A DNA stretch of 17,373 bases from JAOTYV01 sp041557595 (GTDB taxonomy: Bacteria; Pseudomonadota; Alphaproteobacteria; UBA8366), in assembly GCA_041557595.1 (NCBI GenBank), contig JBFFGE010000091.1:1-17373 (forward strand), written 5' to 3'. The notes below the pieces were generated by a model. The model searched no databases. It was not told the DNA's origin and worked only from the letters and a program-made list of their open reading frames with translations. Both the position numbers and the translations under genes were made by a program. Each line of letters starts with the position of its first letter. The first letter of the stretch is position 1. Below are positions 1 to 6,809 of this stretch, piece after piece.

Positions 1-182
1 GAGCGCGTGGGTACGCAATCGCTCTCGACATTGAAATTCAGGAAGCGCAGCCCTTGCAGGGCCAGCGCATCGATCCGTGGCGTCGGCGCACCCCGCAGGA
101 CGCCGCCGCCATAGCAGCCGAGTTCACCCCAACCGAGGTTGTCGGCGAGGATCAGGACGATATTCGGATGTTTTTCGGCCAT
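1..182 (-). CDS. Sulfatase family protein, N-terminal part (cut by window edge)
   Basis: Sulfatases hydrolyse sulfate esters using a formylglycine made from a Cys (or Ser) in a C/S-x-P-x-R motif. Reading from the ATG at 182, the 60 visible residues show the family N-terminus: a beta strand NIVLILAD (7-14), then NLGWGELGCYGGG (15-27), RGAPTPRIDALA (30-41), and Cys56-Val-Pro-Thr-Arg60 as the last complete residues. Cys56 is the expected formylglycine site. The metal-binding pair reads Asp14-Asn15, where many sulfatases have Asp-Asp; I recall a bacterial arylsulfatase subgroup with this DN form. The start is supported by GGAG (188-191) five bases upstream. Most of the protein lies outside the window, so substrate and location cannot be judged; no signal peptide is visible. 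The family call is secure, the substrate unknown. Confidence 0.88.
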   Translation of the reverse strand, partial: MAEKHPNIVLILADNLGWGELGCYGGGVLRGAPTPRIDALALQGLRFLNFNVESDCVPTR

Positions 183-370
183 GGAGACTCCATTTGATTG
201 CGGGCAGTGTGACGGCCGCGAGGACAGGCGTGACGGGCGGCGGTGCGCTCGATCCTAGCGCGCGCCCTCGCCGCTGGCCAGATACCGGGATCGCTGCACC
301 GGCACGCCTTCACCGTTGACCCGCCAATGCCAGGCGCGGATAATCGGATTGGAAAGCGAGGACACAGCCG

Positions 371-505
371 ATGATGCAGGATAATCCCGACGATGACATG
401 CCCGACCGGATGAATATCTGGACGACCATCGGCGGCTACGCGCTCGGCGGGATCATCGTCTTCATCATGTTCTACTGGTCGCTTCCCGCCACCAGCCTGA
501 ACTGA
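371..505 (+). CDS. Small single-pass membrane protein (44 aa), hypothetical
   Basis: I do not recognise a named family. The ATG at 371 is followed by 44 codons and TGA. An acidic N-terminus (residues 4-13, several Asp) precedes one hydrophobic segment at about 20-37 (GGYALGGIIVFIMFYW), then a short polar end. This is the profile of a one-span inner-membrane microprotein with the acidic end on one side. GAGGA at 358-362 sits 8 bases before the ATG, and an intrinsic terminator at 540-566 lies 34 bases after the stop, so the gene has its own ribosome site and transcription end. An alternative start is the next codon, also ATG (374). Its divergent neighbour is the sulfatase; the TRAP operon converges on it. 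Function is unknown. Small size keeps the confidence moderate, although the ribosome site, TM segment and terminator agree. Confidence 0.6.
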   Translation: MMQDNPDDDMPDRMNIWTTIGGYALGGIIVFIMFYWSLPATSLN

Positions 506-539
506 CCGCTCCGCCCCAATTCTTGGGAATGACCGGTTC

Positions 540-566
540 CGCCGGCGCGCCAGGCGCCGGCGTTTT
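540..566 (+). terminator. Intrinsic terminator after the 44-aa membrane protein
   Basis: A perfect 9-bp GC-only stem (540-548 with 554-562) closes a 5-base loop (GCCAG) and is followed by TTTT (563-566). The T-run is on the + side, so it ends the transcript of the small gene at 371-505. In the opposite direction the hairpin lies just after the dctM stop but has no T-run, so it would be at best a weak terminator for the TRAP operon. Confidence 0.75.
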
Positions 567-580
567 CGTGTCTTAATACC

Positions 581-1900
581 CTACCCGCCGAGCAATCGGG
601 GCAGGACCAGGACGATTTCCGGAAAGATAATGACCAGTGTCAGGCCGATGATCTGAAGCCCGATGAAGGGCAGCACGGCCATGAATATTTCCTGCAGGGT
701 TATATCCGGAGGCGCCACGCTCTTGAGCCAGAAACAGGCGGGCCCGAAGGGCGGCGACAGGAAGTAGATCTGGATGTTCATGACGAACAGGACGCCGAAC
801 CAGATCGGGTCGAAACCCAGCCCCACGATCACCGGCGCGAAGATCGGCACGGTGATATAGGCGATCGCGATCCATTCCATGAAGGTGCCAAGCACGATGA
901 GAATGCCCATGATCACGAAGATTACGCCGAGCGGCGGAATGTCGAGGCCGCGCAACAGCCCCTGAATGAATTCGTTGCCGCCGATGACATTGTAAATTCC
1001 GACAAAGCTGACCGCGCCCAGGATCAGCCAGACGATCGTGCCGACCGTGATCATGGTCTTGCGCAGCGCGTCCTGAAGCATGGGCCAGGACAGCCGCTTG
1101 CGCGACGCCGCCGCCGCGATCGCGCCGAACACGCCGACGGCGGCAGCCTCGGTCACCGTTGCGATGCCGCCATAGATGCTGCCGAGGACCCAGAGGATCA
1201 GCAGCATCGGCAGGATCAAGCCCTTTAGCTTTGCGGCCTTCTCCGCTCCGGTCAACTGAATCAGGCCTTCATCCGGCAGCGGCGCCAGATGCGGCTGAAG
1301 CCGGCAGCGGATCATGATGTAGGCGATATACAGGCTCGCCAGCAGCAGGCCCGGCAGGAACCCGCCCAGGAACAGGTCCGAAATTGACACATTCGCGGTC
1401 AGGCCGTAGATGATCATGATCACCGATGGCGGGATCAGCGTCGCCAGCGATCCGCCGGCGCAGATCGTCCCCATCGCGAGCTTCTTGTCGTAGCCGAGAC
1501 GCAGCATCTGCGGCAGCGCGATCAGGCCGAGCATAACGATCTCGCCGCCCATGATCCCGGTCATCGCCGCCATCAGGACGGCGACCAGCGTCGTTTGCAC
1601 CGCCACGCCGCCGCGCAGCCGGCCGGCGATCATCGACATCGCGTCGAACAGGTCTTCCGCCACGCCGGAACGTTCCAGGATGTTCGCCATCAGAACGAAC
1701 AGCGGCACCGCCACCAGGGGATAGGCTTCGAGCAGGCCCTGCGCGTTGCTCGCCACCAGGAACAATCCCGGAATGCCGAAATACGCCAGCGCCGTGCAAA
1801 TCGAAACGGTCAGGGTGACGATGCCGAGCGGGATGCCCACCATCATCAGCAGGATCATCGATGCGACGATGATGATCGTCGCCGTTTGAATATCGACCAT
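581..1900 (-). CDS. dctM: TRAP transporter large permease, DctM type
   Basis: This is the large membrane subunit of a tripartite ATP-independent periplasmic transporter, the ion-coupled permease that moves the solute delivered by DctP. It has 439 residues and is hydrophobic throughout, with about 12 to 13 spans as usual for DctM. Family signatures are visible: AVPLFVLMANILERSG near residue 65, GGSLATLIPPSVIMIIYG near 150, and GGIATVTEAAAVGVFGA near 245. I chose the ATG at 1900 rather than an upstream in-frame codon at 1939 because GGGAG (1910-1914) sits about nine bases before it, and because it follows the dctQ stop by only four bases, which is typical translational coupling. It is the last gene of dctP-dctQ-dctM. 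Substrate cannot be read from this subunit. Confidence 0.95.
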   Translation of the reverse strand: MVDIQTATIIIVASMILLMMVGIPLGIVTLTVSICTALAYFGIPGLFLVASNAQGLLEAYPLVAVPLFVLMANILERSGVAEDLFDAMSMIAGRLRGGVAVQTTLVAVLMAAMTGIMGGEIVMLGLIALPQMLRLGYDKKLAMGTICAGGSLATLIPPSVIMIIYGLTANVSISDLFLGGFLPGLLLASLYIAYIMIRCRLQPHLAPLPDEGLIQLTGAEKAAKLKGLILPMLLILWVLGSIYGGIATVTEAAAVGVFGAIAAAASRKRLSWPMLQDALRKTMITVGTIVWLILGAVSFVGIYNVIGGNEFIQGLLRGLDIPPLGVIFVIMGILIVLGTFMEWIAIAYITVPIFAPVIVGLGFDPIWFGVLFVMNIQIYFLSPPFGPACFWLKSVAPPDITLQEIFMAVLPFIGLQIIGLTLVIIFPEIVLVLPRLLGG

Positions 1901-1904
1901 CGGT

Positions 1905-2423
1905 TCAGTCTCCCGGAAGCTCTGTGGACTTCGGGACACCGTGCCCGGTCAAATGCTTGATGAGGTTTACGATCAACTGCAGCCCGTACAGCAGCGCGCC
2001 GACGAACAGCAGTGTCTTGAGAATGAGCGGCTCGGGCGAGTTGAACGACGTGCCGCTGCGTTCCAAACTGGAAACCGCATGGACCATCGGGTCGAAGAGC
2101 GCGTAGGTAAACGTAAACATCGCGGCCAGGCTGATCAGAAGGATGACCAGGTCGAGCCACCACTTTCCTCTGCCCTTGGCATGCTCATACACCACCGTGA
2201 TCGAGATATGCGCCCGGCGCATCGTGATATAGGAGCCGGACAGCGCCCAGGCCGATCCGCAGACCACCATGACGACTTCAAATGCCCATTGCGTCGGCGA
2301 ATTGAAGAAATACCGCATGGCCACCTCGTAAACGGTGACGACGGCGCAGATCATGTAAAGGTGGCAGACCGACAAACCGATATACTGGTTGAGCCGGTCC
2401 ACTGCGCGAAGCAATGCATTCAT
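1905..2423 (-). CDS. dctQ: TRAP transporter small permease, DctQ type
   Basis: This is the small membrane subunit (172 aa) that pairs with DctM in the inner membrane. Four hydrophobic spans can be drawn, near 16-36, 46-66, 87-107 and 128-150. The DctQ signature EVAMRYFFNSPTQWAFE (33-49) and the RRAHISITVVY stretch (68-78) match the family, whose second and third spans carry E-x-x-x-R-Y and R-x-x-H-I. The ATG at 2423 is preceded by GGAG (2431-2434) at 8 bases. The gene ends four bases before dctM starts. Upstream, 85 bases separate it from dctP, and that gap holds a long stem-loop. Confidence 0.93.
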   Translation of the reverse strand: MNALLRAVDRLNQYIGLSVCHLYMICAVVTVYEVAMRYFFNSPTQWAFEVVMVVCGSAWALSGSYITMRRAHISITVVYEHAKGRGKWWLDLVILLISLAAMFTFTYALFDPMVHAVSSLERSGTSFNSPEPLILKTLLFVGALLYGLQLIVNLIKHLTGHGVPKSTELPGD

Positions 2424-2441
2424 TGGCTGGGCTCCAACTGA

Positions 2442-2478
2442 AACGTGCCGTGACGAGGCAATCCCGTCACGGCATGTT
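2442..2478 (-). promoter_or_regulatory. Intercistronic stem-loop between dctP and dctQ
   Basis: A 14-bp stem with one G-T wobble (2442-2455 with 2465-2478; core TGCCGTGACG/CGTCACGGCA is perfect) closes a 9-base loop. It lies after the dctP stop and before the dctQ ribosome site. On the transcript it is followed only by a short TTT, so it should be at most a partial terminator. Such structures in binding-protein transporter operons are known to raise the ratio of binding protein to permease by stabilising upstream mRNA or by partial termination. That role is inferred here. Confidence 0.65.
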
Positions 2479-2508
2479 CAAGTTTAGATTTTGCCGTTGT
2501 CGAACCGC

Positions 2509-3543
2509 CTATTTAAGAAGGCCCAACGTTTGCATGAACTTGATGTTGGCGTCGTAGGCTTCCTTGGCCAACGGGCTCTGCTTGGAAACGTCCTCCCAGG
2601 CGCCCTGCGCAACCTTGCGAAACTTGTCGCGCTCGGCTTGGGTCCAATCGATGATGGTAATGCCCTTCGTGCCGGTCCCGGCCCGGTCGGCAGCAACGAG
2701 CTTGCGATCCTGAAGATCGGTCGCCCGGGTCATGTCGGTCCATGCGGCATAGTACCAGGTCGTGAGTGCGGCCTGGCCCTGCGGCCCGATCTTGTCCCAA
2801 ACCGACTTATTGATGACGAACTGCAGAACCGCCATCGAATGAATACCGGGATAGATCGGGTACTTCGCGATCTTGTTGAAGCCGAGCGACGAGTTGTTGG
2901 TGTACGAACTCGCGTCGGCGGCATCGACGACTTTCTTTTCGAGCGCGGTATACAGCTCCGGGAACGGGATCGAGGTCGGCGCGGCGCCGACACGGCGGAA
3001 CACTTCCGCCGCCATACCTTCCGGCGACCGCAACTTCAGGCCCTTGAAATCCGCGACAGTCCTGATCGGCACGGTCGCAACGAAGGCTTCCTTCGCAAAG
3101 GGTCCGGCGCCGACGACGTGGATCTTGCCCGGCAGATGTTTGTCCCAGGCTTTCTGCAGGATTTCGACACCGCCACCAAAGCGGAAGAACATCTGCTTCT
3201 GTTCCGGCGTGTCGTATCCCGCGATCAGATCGCCAAGAATGCCGAATACCGGATCGCGCCCGGCAAAATAGGCGACGGCGTTGTTATCGCCCTGCAGGAT
3301 GCCGGCGGCAACGGCCTGCGGCGTTTCCCGATGCGGCACGACGGTCTTGCTGGGTCGAATATCGATCTTGAGCTTGCCATAGGTCATGGCCTCGAGCTTC
3401 GGGACCCAATTGTCCTGCAAATATTTCAGTGAAAAACTGCCCGCGGCGTTCGCGGTTTGAATCTTGATGACGGTCTGTGCGTTCGCAGCGCCCGCGAATA
3501 CAACTGCGGCGACGGCAACGGCGCCGACCAGAATGCGTTTCAT
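2509..3543 (-). CDS. dctP: TRAP transporter substrate-binding protein, DctP type
   Basis: This is a periplasmic solute receptor of 344 residues. Residues 1-22 form a signal peptide (MKRIL, hydrophobic core, then ANA before Gln23). The DctP hallmark is present: VADFKGLKLRSPEGMAAEVF (163-182), with Arg172 as the conserved carboxylate-binding Arg of the family. PFPELYTALEKKVVDAAD (193-210) follows. I chose the ATG at 3543 rather than an in-frame ATG 33 bases upstream, because the signal peptide starts there and GGGAG lies about five bases before it. It is the first gene of the TRAP operon and is divergent from an MmgE/PrpD gene, which hints at an organic acid as solute. The exact ligand is unknown. 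Confidence 0.94.
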   Translation of the reverse strand: MKRILVGAVAVAAVVFAGAANAQTVIKIQTANAAGSFSLKYLQDNWVPKLEAMTYGKLKIDIRPSKTVVPHRETPQAVAAGILQGDNNAVAYFAGRDPVFGILGDLIAGYDTPEQKQMFFRFGGGVEILQKAWDKHLPGKIHVVGAGPFAKEAFVATVPIRTVADFKGLKLRSPEGMAAEVFRRVGAAPTSIPFPELYTALEKKVVDAADASSYTNNSSLGFNKIAKYPIYPGIHSMAVLQFVINKSVWDKIGPQGQAALTTWYYAAWTDMTRATDLQDRKLVAADRAGTGTKGITIIDWTQAERDKFRKVAQGAWEDVSKQSPLAKEAYDANIKFMQTLGLLK

Positions 3544-3598
3544 GTTCTCCCACTTTCTCTTCTTAAAACTGTTCATTTAACCCCAAATTACCCTTGGG

Positions 3599-3627
3599 AG
3601 TAGACAAGGGCAGACAATGCAAGTCAA
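3599..3627 (-). promoter_or_regulatory. Candidate sigma70-type promoter of the TRAP operon
   Basis: On the minus strand TTGACT (3627-3622) is separated by 17 bases from TCTACT (3604-3599). These match 5/6 and 4/6 of the consensus. Transcription would start near 3592 and give a leader of about 50 bases before dctP. Found by eye only. Confidence 0.4.
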
Positions 3628-3665
3628 CAAATCGACGGAACGGTGCCGCCATGACACCGGGCCCA

Positions 3666-3696
3666 TTGCGTCCATTCCCGAATTTGGTGCTATTAT
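3666..3696 (+). promoter_or_regulatory. Weak candidate promoter for the MmgE/PrpD gene
   Basis: TTGCGT (3666-3671) and TATTAT (3691-3696) are separated by 19 bases, slightly long for sigma70. It lies 40 bases upstream of the chosen start. The divergent TRAP promoter candidate is about 40 bases away, so one regulator bound between them could control both. Low confidence. Confidence 0.28.
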
Positions 3697-3736
3697 CGAC
3701 CCACCGACAGACCCCCCTACCGCAGGAGTTTCCCCG

Positions 3737-5113
3737 ATGGAACGCGCGCTCGACACCACGCAAGGCTCAACCGATGTGACACGGCGGCTCGCCGAACTGG
3801 CAAGCGGCATGACCTTCGAAAAGCTGCCGGCCACGGCGGTCGAGGTCGCCAAGCAATGCCTGCTGGATTGGCTCGGCGTGACGCTGGCTGGCGCGCAGGA
3901 ACCGTTGGTGCAAAAGCTGCTGGATTTCGCGGCGGCTGACGGCCTCGGCGACAAGACGACACTGATCGGGCTGAACGCCCGGGGAACCGCCAGCCAGGCG
4001 GCGCTGATCAACGGCTCGGCCGGTCACGCACTCGATTACGACGACTGCCTGCGGGCGCTCAAGGGACATCCGACCGCGCCGGTGGCGCCCGTGGTCTTTG
4101 CGGTAGCGGAACGCGACGGGATATCGGGCAAGGACCTGCTCACCGCCTTCGTCGCGGGCGTCGAGGCGGAAGCCCGCGTCGGCATGCTGATGGGCGACGG
4201 ACATTACCTGAACGGGTGGCATTCGACCGCAACCAACGGCACCTATGGTGCGGCGGCCGCCGCCGCACGGCTGCTCGGTCTGGACGGCGCGGCGACCAGC
4301 ACCGCCTTCGGCATCGCCGGCACCCAGGCAGCCGGGCTCAAGGCGTCCTTCGGCACCATGTGCAAGCCGTTGCATGCGGGCAAGGCGGCCATGAACGGGC
4401 TGCTGGCGGCTGAGCTTGCCGCGCGCGGCTTTACCGGCCGCGACGATATCCTGGAATGCAATCAGGGCTACGGTTTCACGCAGACCGACAGCTATGACGA
4501 GGCCGCGGCGCTCGACGATCTGGACAGCCATTTCTGGACACCGAACGTCTTGTTCAAATATCACGCCGCCTGTTACGGCACCCATGCGGGGATCGAAAGC
4601 GCCGGCGCGATCCGCCAGCACCCCGCCTTCGATCTTGCCAAAATCGAGTGGATCGATGTCACCGCGCCCAGCCGCACCATGAACATGTGCAACATTCCGG
4701 AACCGACGACCGGGCTGGAAGTCAAGTTCAGCCATCGCCACACCACGGCCATGGCGCTCACCGGCGAGCCGACCGGCGATCCGGCGCTTTATGACGAGAA
4801 AACCGCGAGCCGCCCCGACCTGGTCGCCTTGCGCGGCAAGGTCACGGTCGGCGGCGACGACACCGTCGGGCCGAACGAAACTCACCTCACCGTTCATTTG
4901 TCGGACGGCACCGTGATTCGGGAACAGCGCGACATGGCGATCCCGAATACGGATCTCAAGGATCAATGGAATAAATTGGAGAGCAAGTTCCGTGCCCTGG
5001 CGACCCCCCTGATTGGCGAGGCGAATACCGAACGCGCGATCACGATCGTCGGCGAGCTGGAGACGCGGGAGGGAATTCAGGATTTGCTGGAAGCGTGCGC
5101 CAAGCGGGTGTGA
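3737..5113 (+). CDS. MmgE/PrpD family protein
   Basis: The family includes 2-methylcitrate dehydratase (PrpD) and cis-aconitate decarboxylase, which act on tricarboxylates without an iron-sulfur cluster. The 458 residues give the usual length. Family blocks are visible: GSAGHALDYDDC (93-104), WHSTATNGTYGAAAAAARLLGL (161-182), KASFGTMCKPLHAGKAA (202-218), KYHAACYGTHAGIESA (274-289) and EVKFSHRHTTAMAL (328-341). Likely active-site residues are His98/Asp100, His162, Lys210 and one of His276/His283. The start is the ATG at 3737, with AGGAG 8 bases upstream; an in-frame ATG at 3617 would add 40 residues unlike the family. No prpB or prpC is adjacent, so this is unlikely to be the methylcitrate-cycle enzyme. 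With the divergent TRAP system it probably acts on an imported carboxylic acid. Substrate is not predictable from sequence alone. Confidence 0.9.
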   Translation: MERALDTTQGSTDVTRRLAELASGMTFEKLPATAVEVAKQCLLDWLGVTLAGAQEPLVQKLLDFAAADGLGDKTTLIGLNARGTASQAALINGSAGHALDYDDCLRALKGHPTAPVAPVVFAVAERDGISGKDLLTAFVAGVEAEARVGMLMGDGHYLNGWHSTATNGTYGAAAAAARLLGLDGAATSTAFGIAGTQAAGLKASFGTMCKPLHAGKAAMNGLLAAELAARGFTGRDDILECNQGYGFTQTDSYDEAAALDDLDSHFWTPNVLFKYHAACYGTHAGIESAGAIRQHPAFDLAKIEWIDVTAPSRTMNMCNIPEPTTGLEVKFSHRHTTAMALTGEPTGDPALYDEKTASRPDLVALRGKVTVGGDDTVGPNETHLTVHLSDGTVIREQRDMAIPNTDLKDQWNKLESKFRALATPLIGEANTERAITIVGELETREGIQDLLEACAKRV

Positions 5114-5166
5114 GCGTCAGACCGGTCGCCCGGAGGATTCGATTGAAAAAAGACACTCGATACTCT

Positions 5167-5279
5167 CGGCAGGGCCCCCCTCGCCCGTCGTCAAGCTCAA
5201 GGTGAGGCTGGAAGTTTCAATCTCGGAGCCTCATCCTGCGCCTGTCGAAGGATGCGGACCGATCTCGCCGGCCCTGCCG
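5167..5279. repeat. Palindromic intergenic repeat (REP/MITE-like)
   Basis: The 113-base element begins with CGGCAGGGC (5167-5175) and ends with its exact reverse complement GCCCTGCCG (5271-5279). Inside, two 31-base arms (5179-5209 and 5227-5257) are imperfect inverted copies. The right arm contains CTCATCCTGCGCCTGTCGAAG, here read only as its core CCTGTCGAAGGATG, a variant of the dispersed TCATCCTGAGCCTGTCGAAGGATG-type repeat that I recall between genes in many alphaproteobacterial genomes and that, when translated, yields the PVEG signature. It fills most of the gap between the MmgE/PrpD stop and the convergent FliL-like gene. It has no coding capacity. Whether it moves or acts as a terminator is unknown. 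Confidence 0.65.
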
Positions 5280-5292
5280 CTAGCGGGGATTC

Positions 5293-5793
5293 TTACCGGT
5301 AGTCCATGTGCTGCGCTGCAAGACGGGATGCGACGACGCCATAGGGCCGCAGGACCGAATTGGACCGGTCGAGGATCACGCGGTCGGCGGCGGACGCGTC
5401 TTTCGCGATGATGTGGCGTTGCTCGCGGACGCCGGTGACAATGCTGTCGACCAGACGGGGCGAAAGCAGTTTCGCGATGCGGGCGCCTTCGGCGGCCTCG
5501 GTCAGCGTGCCGGCATTGAATTCCAGCGACGAGGAAATAACCAGGGAGCCGGACGGGCGAATGGATTTGGGCAATTGGACGACGATGGGCGGCAGCGTAT
5601 AGGTGCTGGAATACTGGGAATCGGCTAAGGCGGTGTGGATCGACGTCCGCCAATTCGTCGGATCGTGCAAAATCACGGCGACGAGCATGCCAATGACGAA
5701 GAACCCGAGCGTAGCCGCGATCCCCATCTTCTCTTTGCCACTGAAGACGCCACGGGGCGGCTTTTTAGCGGGCATTTTAGATAAATGCTTCAT
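5293..5793 (-). CDS. FliL-like single-pass membrane protein, function unknown
   Basis: The 166-residue protein has a basic N-terminus (2-22), one transmembrane span at about 24-42 (IAATLGFFVIGMLVAVILH) and an outer domain. That domain resembles the FliL fold in layout: TLPPIVVQL (66-74), a beta strand SGSLVISSSLEF (81-92), a helix with LLSPRLVDSIVTGV (109-122), and a closing ADRVILDRSNSVLRPYGV block (136-153) like the FliL ending in which an Asn precedes the last strand. FliL attaches to the flagellar stator, but no flagellar gene is present here, so a stomatin/FliL-type membrane scaffold role is equally possible. I chose the ATG at 5793 because AGGGGAT lies about ten bases upstream; a TTG at 5841 would extend it by 16 residues. 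Similarity is weak and judged by eye. Confidence 0.65.
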   Translation of the reverse strand: MKHLSKMPAKKPPRGVFSGKEKMGIAATLGFFVIGMLVAVILHDPTNWRTSIHTALADSQYSSTYTLPPIVVQLPKSIRPSGSLVISSSLEFNAGTLTEAAEGARIAKLLSPRLVDSIVTGVREQRHIIAKDASAADRVILDRSNSVLRPYGVVASRLAAQHMDYR

Positions 5794-5837
5794 AACTTGT
5801 GTATCCCCTGCCGCATTCGCGTTATGCGGGAGTATCG

Positions 5838-5854
5838 CCAAATCGACGATTTGG
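5838..5854. promoter_or_regulatory. 17-bp perfect palindrome, candidate operator
   Basis: CCAAATCG (5838-5845) and CGATTTGG (5847-5854) are exact inverted copies around a single A. The site lies 44 bases upstream of the FliL-like start and 96 bases upstream of the DapB-like start, in the divergent gap. Related half-sites recur at 5875-5881 (CGATTTG) and 5888-5893 (ATTTGG). The shape suits a dimeric regulator, but no regulator gene is nearby and the link is inferred. Confidence 0.4.
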
Positions 5855-5950
5855 ACAAATGCGCTGGGTCACACCGATTTGAAATTAATTTGGCGGAAAT
5901 ATGCGGATTATTGAATATGGCTGACCCGCTTGCACCAAAAAGCGCCGGCA

Positions 5951-6784
5951 ATGACGGTTGAACCTCAAATCGGCGTCGCCGCCTGCGCCGGGCGCATGGG
6001 CCGCGCAATCATGGCGGCCGTGATCGACGCTGCGGATTGCCGGCTCGGCGGCGCCAGTCAATACGCCGGACATCCGGCGGTCGGCCGCGACGCGGGCGCT
6101 CTCGCCGGCCGGGCAGCGGCGGGGATAGCGGTATCCGGCGATGCGCCGGCCATGATCGGCGTCATGGACGCGGTCATCGACTTTTCGACGCCGGACGCCA
6201 CGGCGGCGCATCTGGCGGCGGCCCTCGACCGCCGCACGCCGATCGTCATCGGCACCACCGGGATGCCGGCCTCGGCACGGAAATCGCTGGAAGCCGCGGC
6301 GCGCGACATCGCCATCGTCGCCGCGCCGAATATGAGCGTCGGCGGCACGCTGCTGGCGGCCCTTACCGAGCACACGGCGGCAATCCTGGATGAGTCGTAC
6401 GACATTGAAATCGTCGGATTCCAGCACCGCCACAAGGTCGACGCCCCATCCGGCACCGCATTCTCCGTCGCCCGGGCGGCCGCGCGAGGCCGTGGCATCC
6501 CGCCCGATACGGTCGGCGCGACACCGCGCGACGGCCACACCGGCCCGCGCCCGTCCGGGCTGATCGGCATGACGACGATCCAGGGCGGCACAGTAAGCGG
6601 TGAGCACGGCGCGATCTTCGCCGGTACCGGCGAACGACTGGAATTCCATCACAAACCGGCCGACCGCCGGGTCTACGCGCAGGGCGCGGTGCGCTCCGCG
6701 CTGTGGCTGATCGGCCGCCCGCCGGGACTCTACGACATGCGCGACGTGCTGAGGCTCGCCTTGCCGGAAACAAACAGCGCTTAG
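5951..6784 (+). CDS. DapB-like reductase (dihydrodipicolinate reductase family) with altered active site
   Basis: True DapB reduces dihydrodipicolinate with NAD(P)H in lysine and diaminopimelate synthesis. The 277 residues cover the whole fold: GRMG nucleotide loop (14-17), VIDFSTPDA (75-83), GTTG (101-104), APNMSVGG (125-132), HKVDAPSGTA (161-170), GHTGPRP (195-201) and GAVRSALWL (245-253). Two oddities stand out. The E. coli catalytic run HHRHK reads Gln158-His-Arg-His-Lys162, so the catalytic His (E. coli His159) is Gln while Lys162 is kept. The first Gly of the GAGGRMG loop is Ala. No lysine genes are adjacent; two Rid genes follow after 25 bases. The ATG at 5951 lacks a clear ribosome site; a TTG at 5930 would add seven residues. 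It may be a paralogue acting on another cyclic imine, or a divergent true DapB. Confidence 0.85.
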   Translation: MTVEPQIGVAACAGRMGRAIMAAVIDAADCRLGGASQYAGHPAVGRDAGALAGRAAAGIAVSGDAPAMIGVMDAVIDFSTPDATAAHLAAALDRRTPIVIGTTGMPASARKSLEAAARDIAIVAAPNMSVGGTLLAALTEHTAAILDESYDIEIVGFQHRHKVDAPSGTAFSVARAAARGRGIPPDTVGATPRDGHTGPRPSGLIGMTTIQGGTVSGEHGAIFAGTGERLEFHHKPADRRVYAQGAVRSALWLIGRPPGLYDMRDVLRLALPETNSA

Positions 6785-6809
6785 GCAACATCAAAGGCAA
6801 TCGAACCAA

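Noticed and set aside
3767..4966. 399-codon minus-strand open frame opposite the MmgE/PrpD gene
   Set aside because: No recognisable domains; the plus strand shows all family blocks and a good ribosome site.
5013..5411. 132-codon + strand frame crossing the MmgE/PrpD end and the repeat
   Set aside because: It is out of frame with the gene, runs through the palindromic repeat and contains the PVEG peptide typical of translated repeats.
5917..5961. Possible 14-codon leader peptide before the DapB-like gene
   Set aside because: No ribosome site, no run of regulatory codons and no attenuator hairpin after it.
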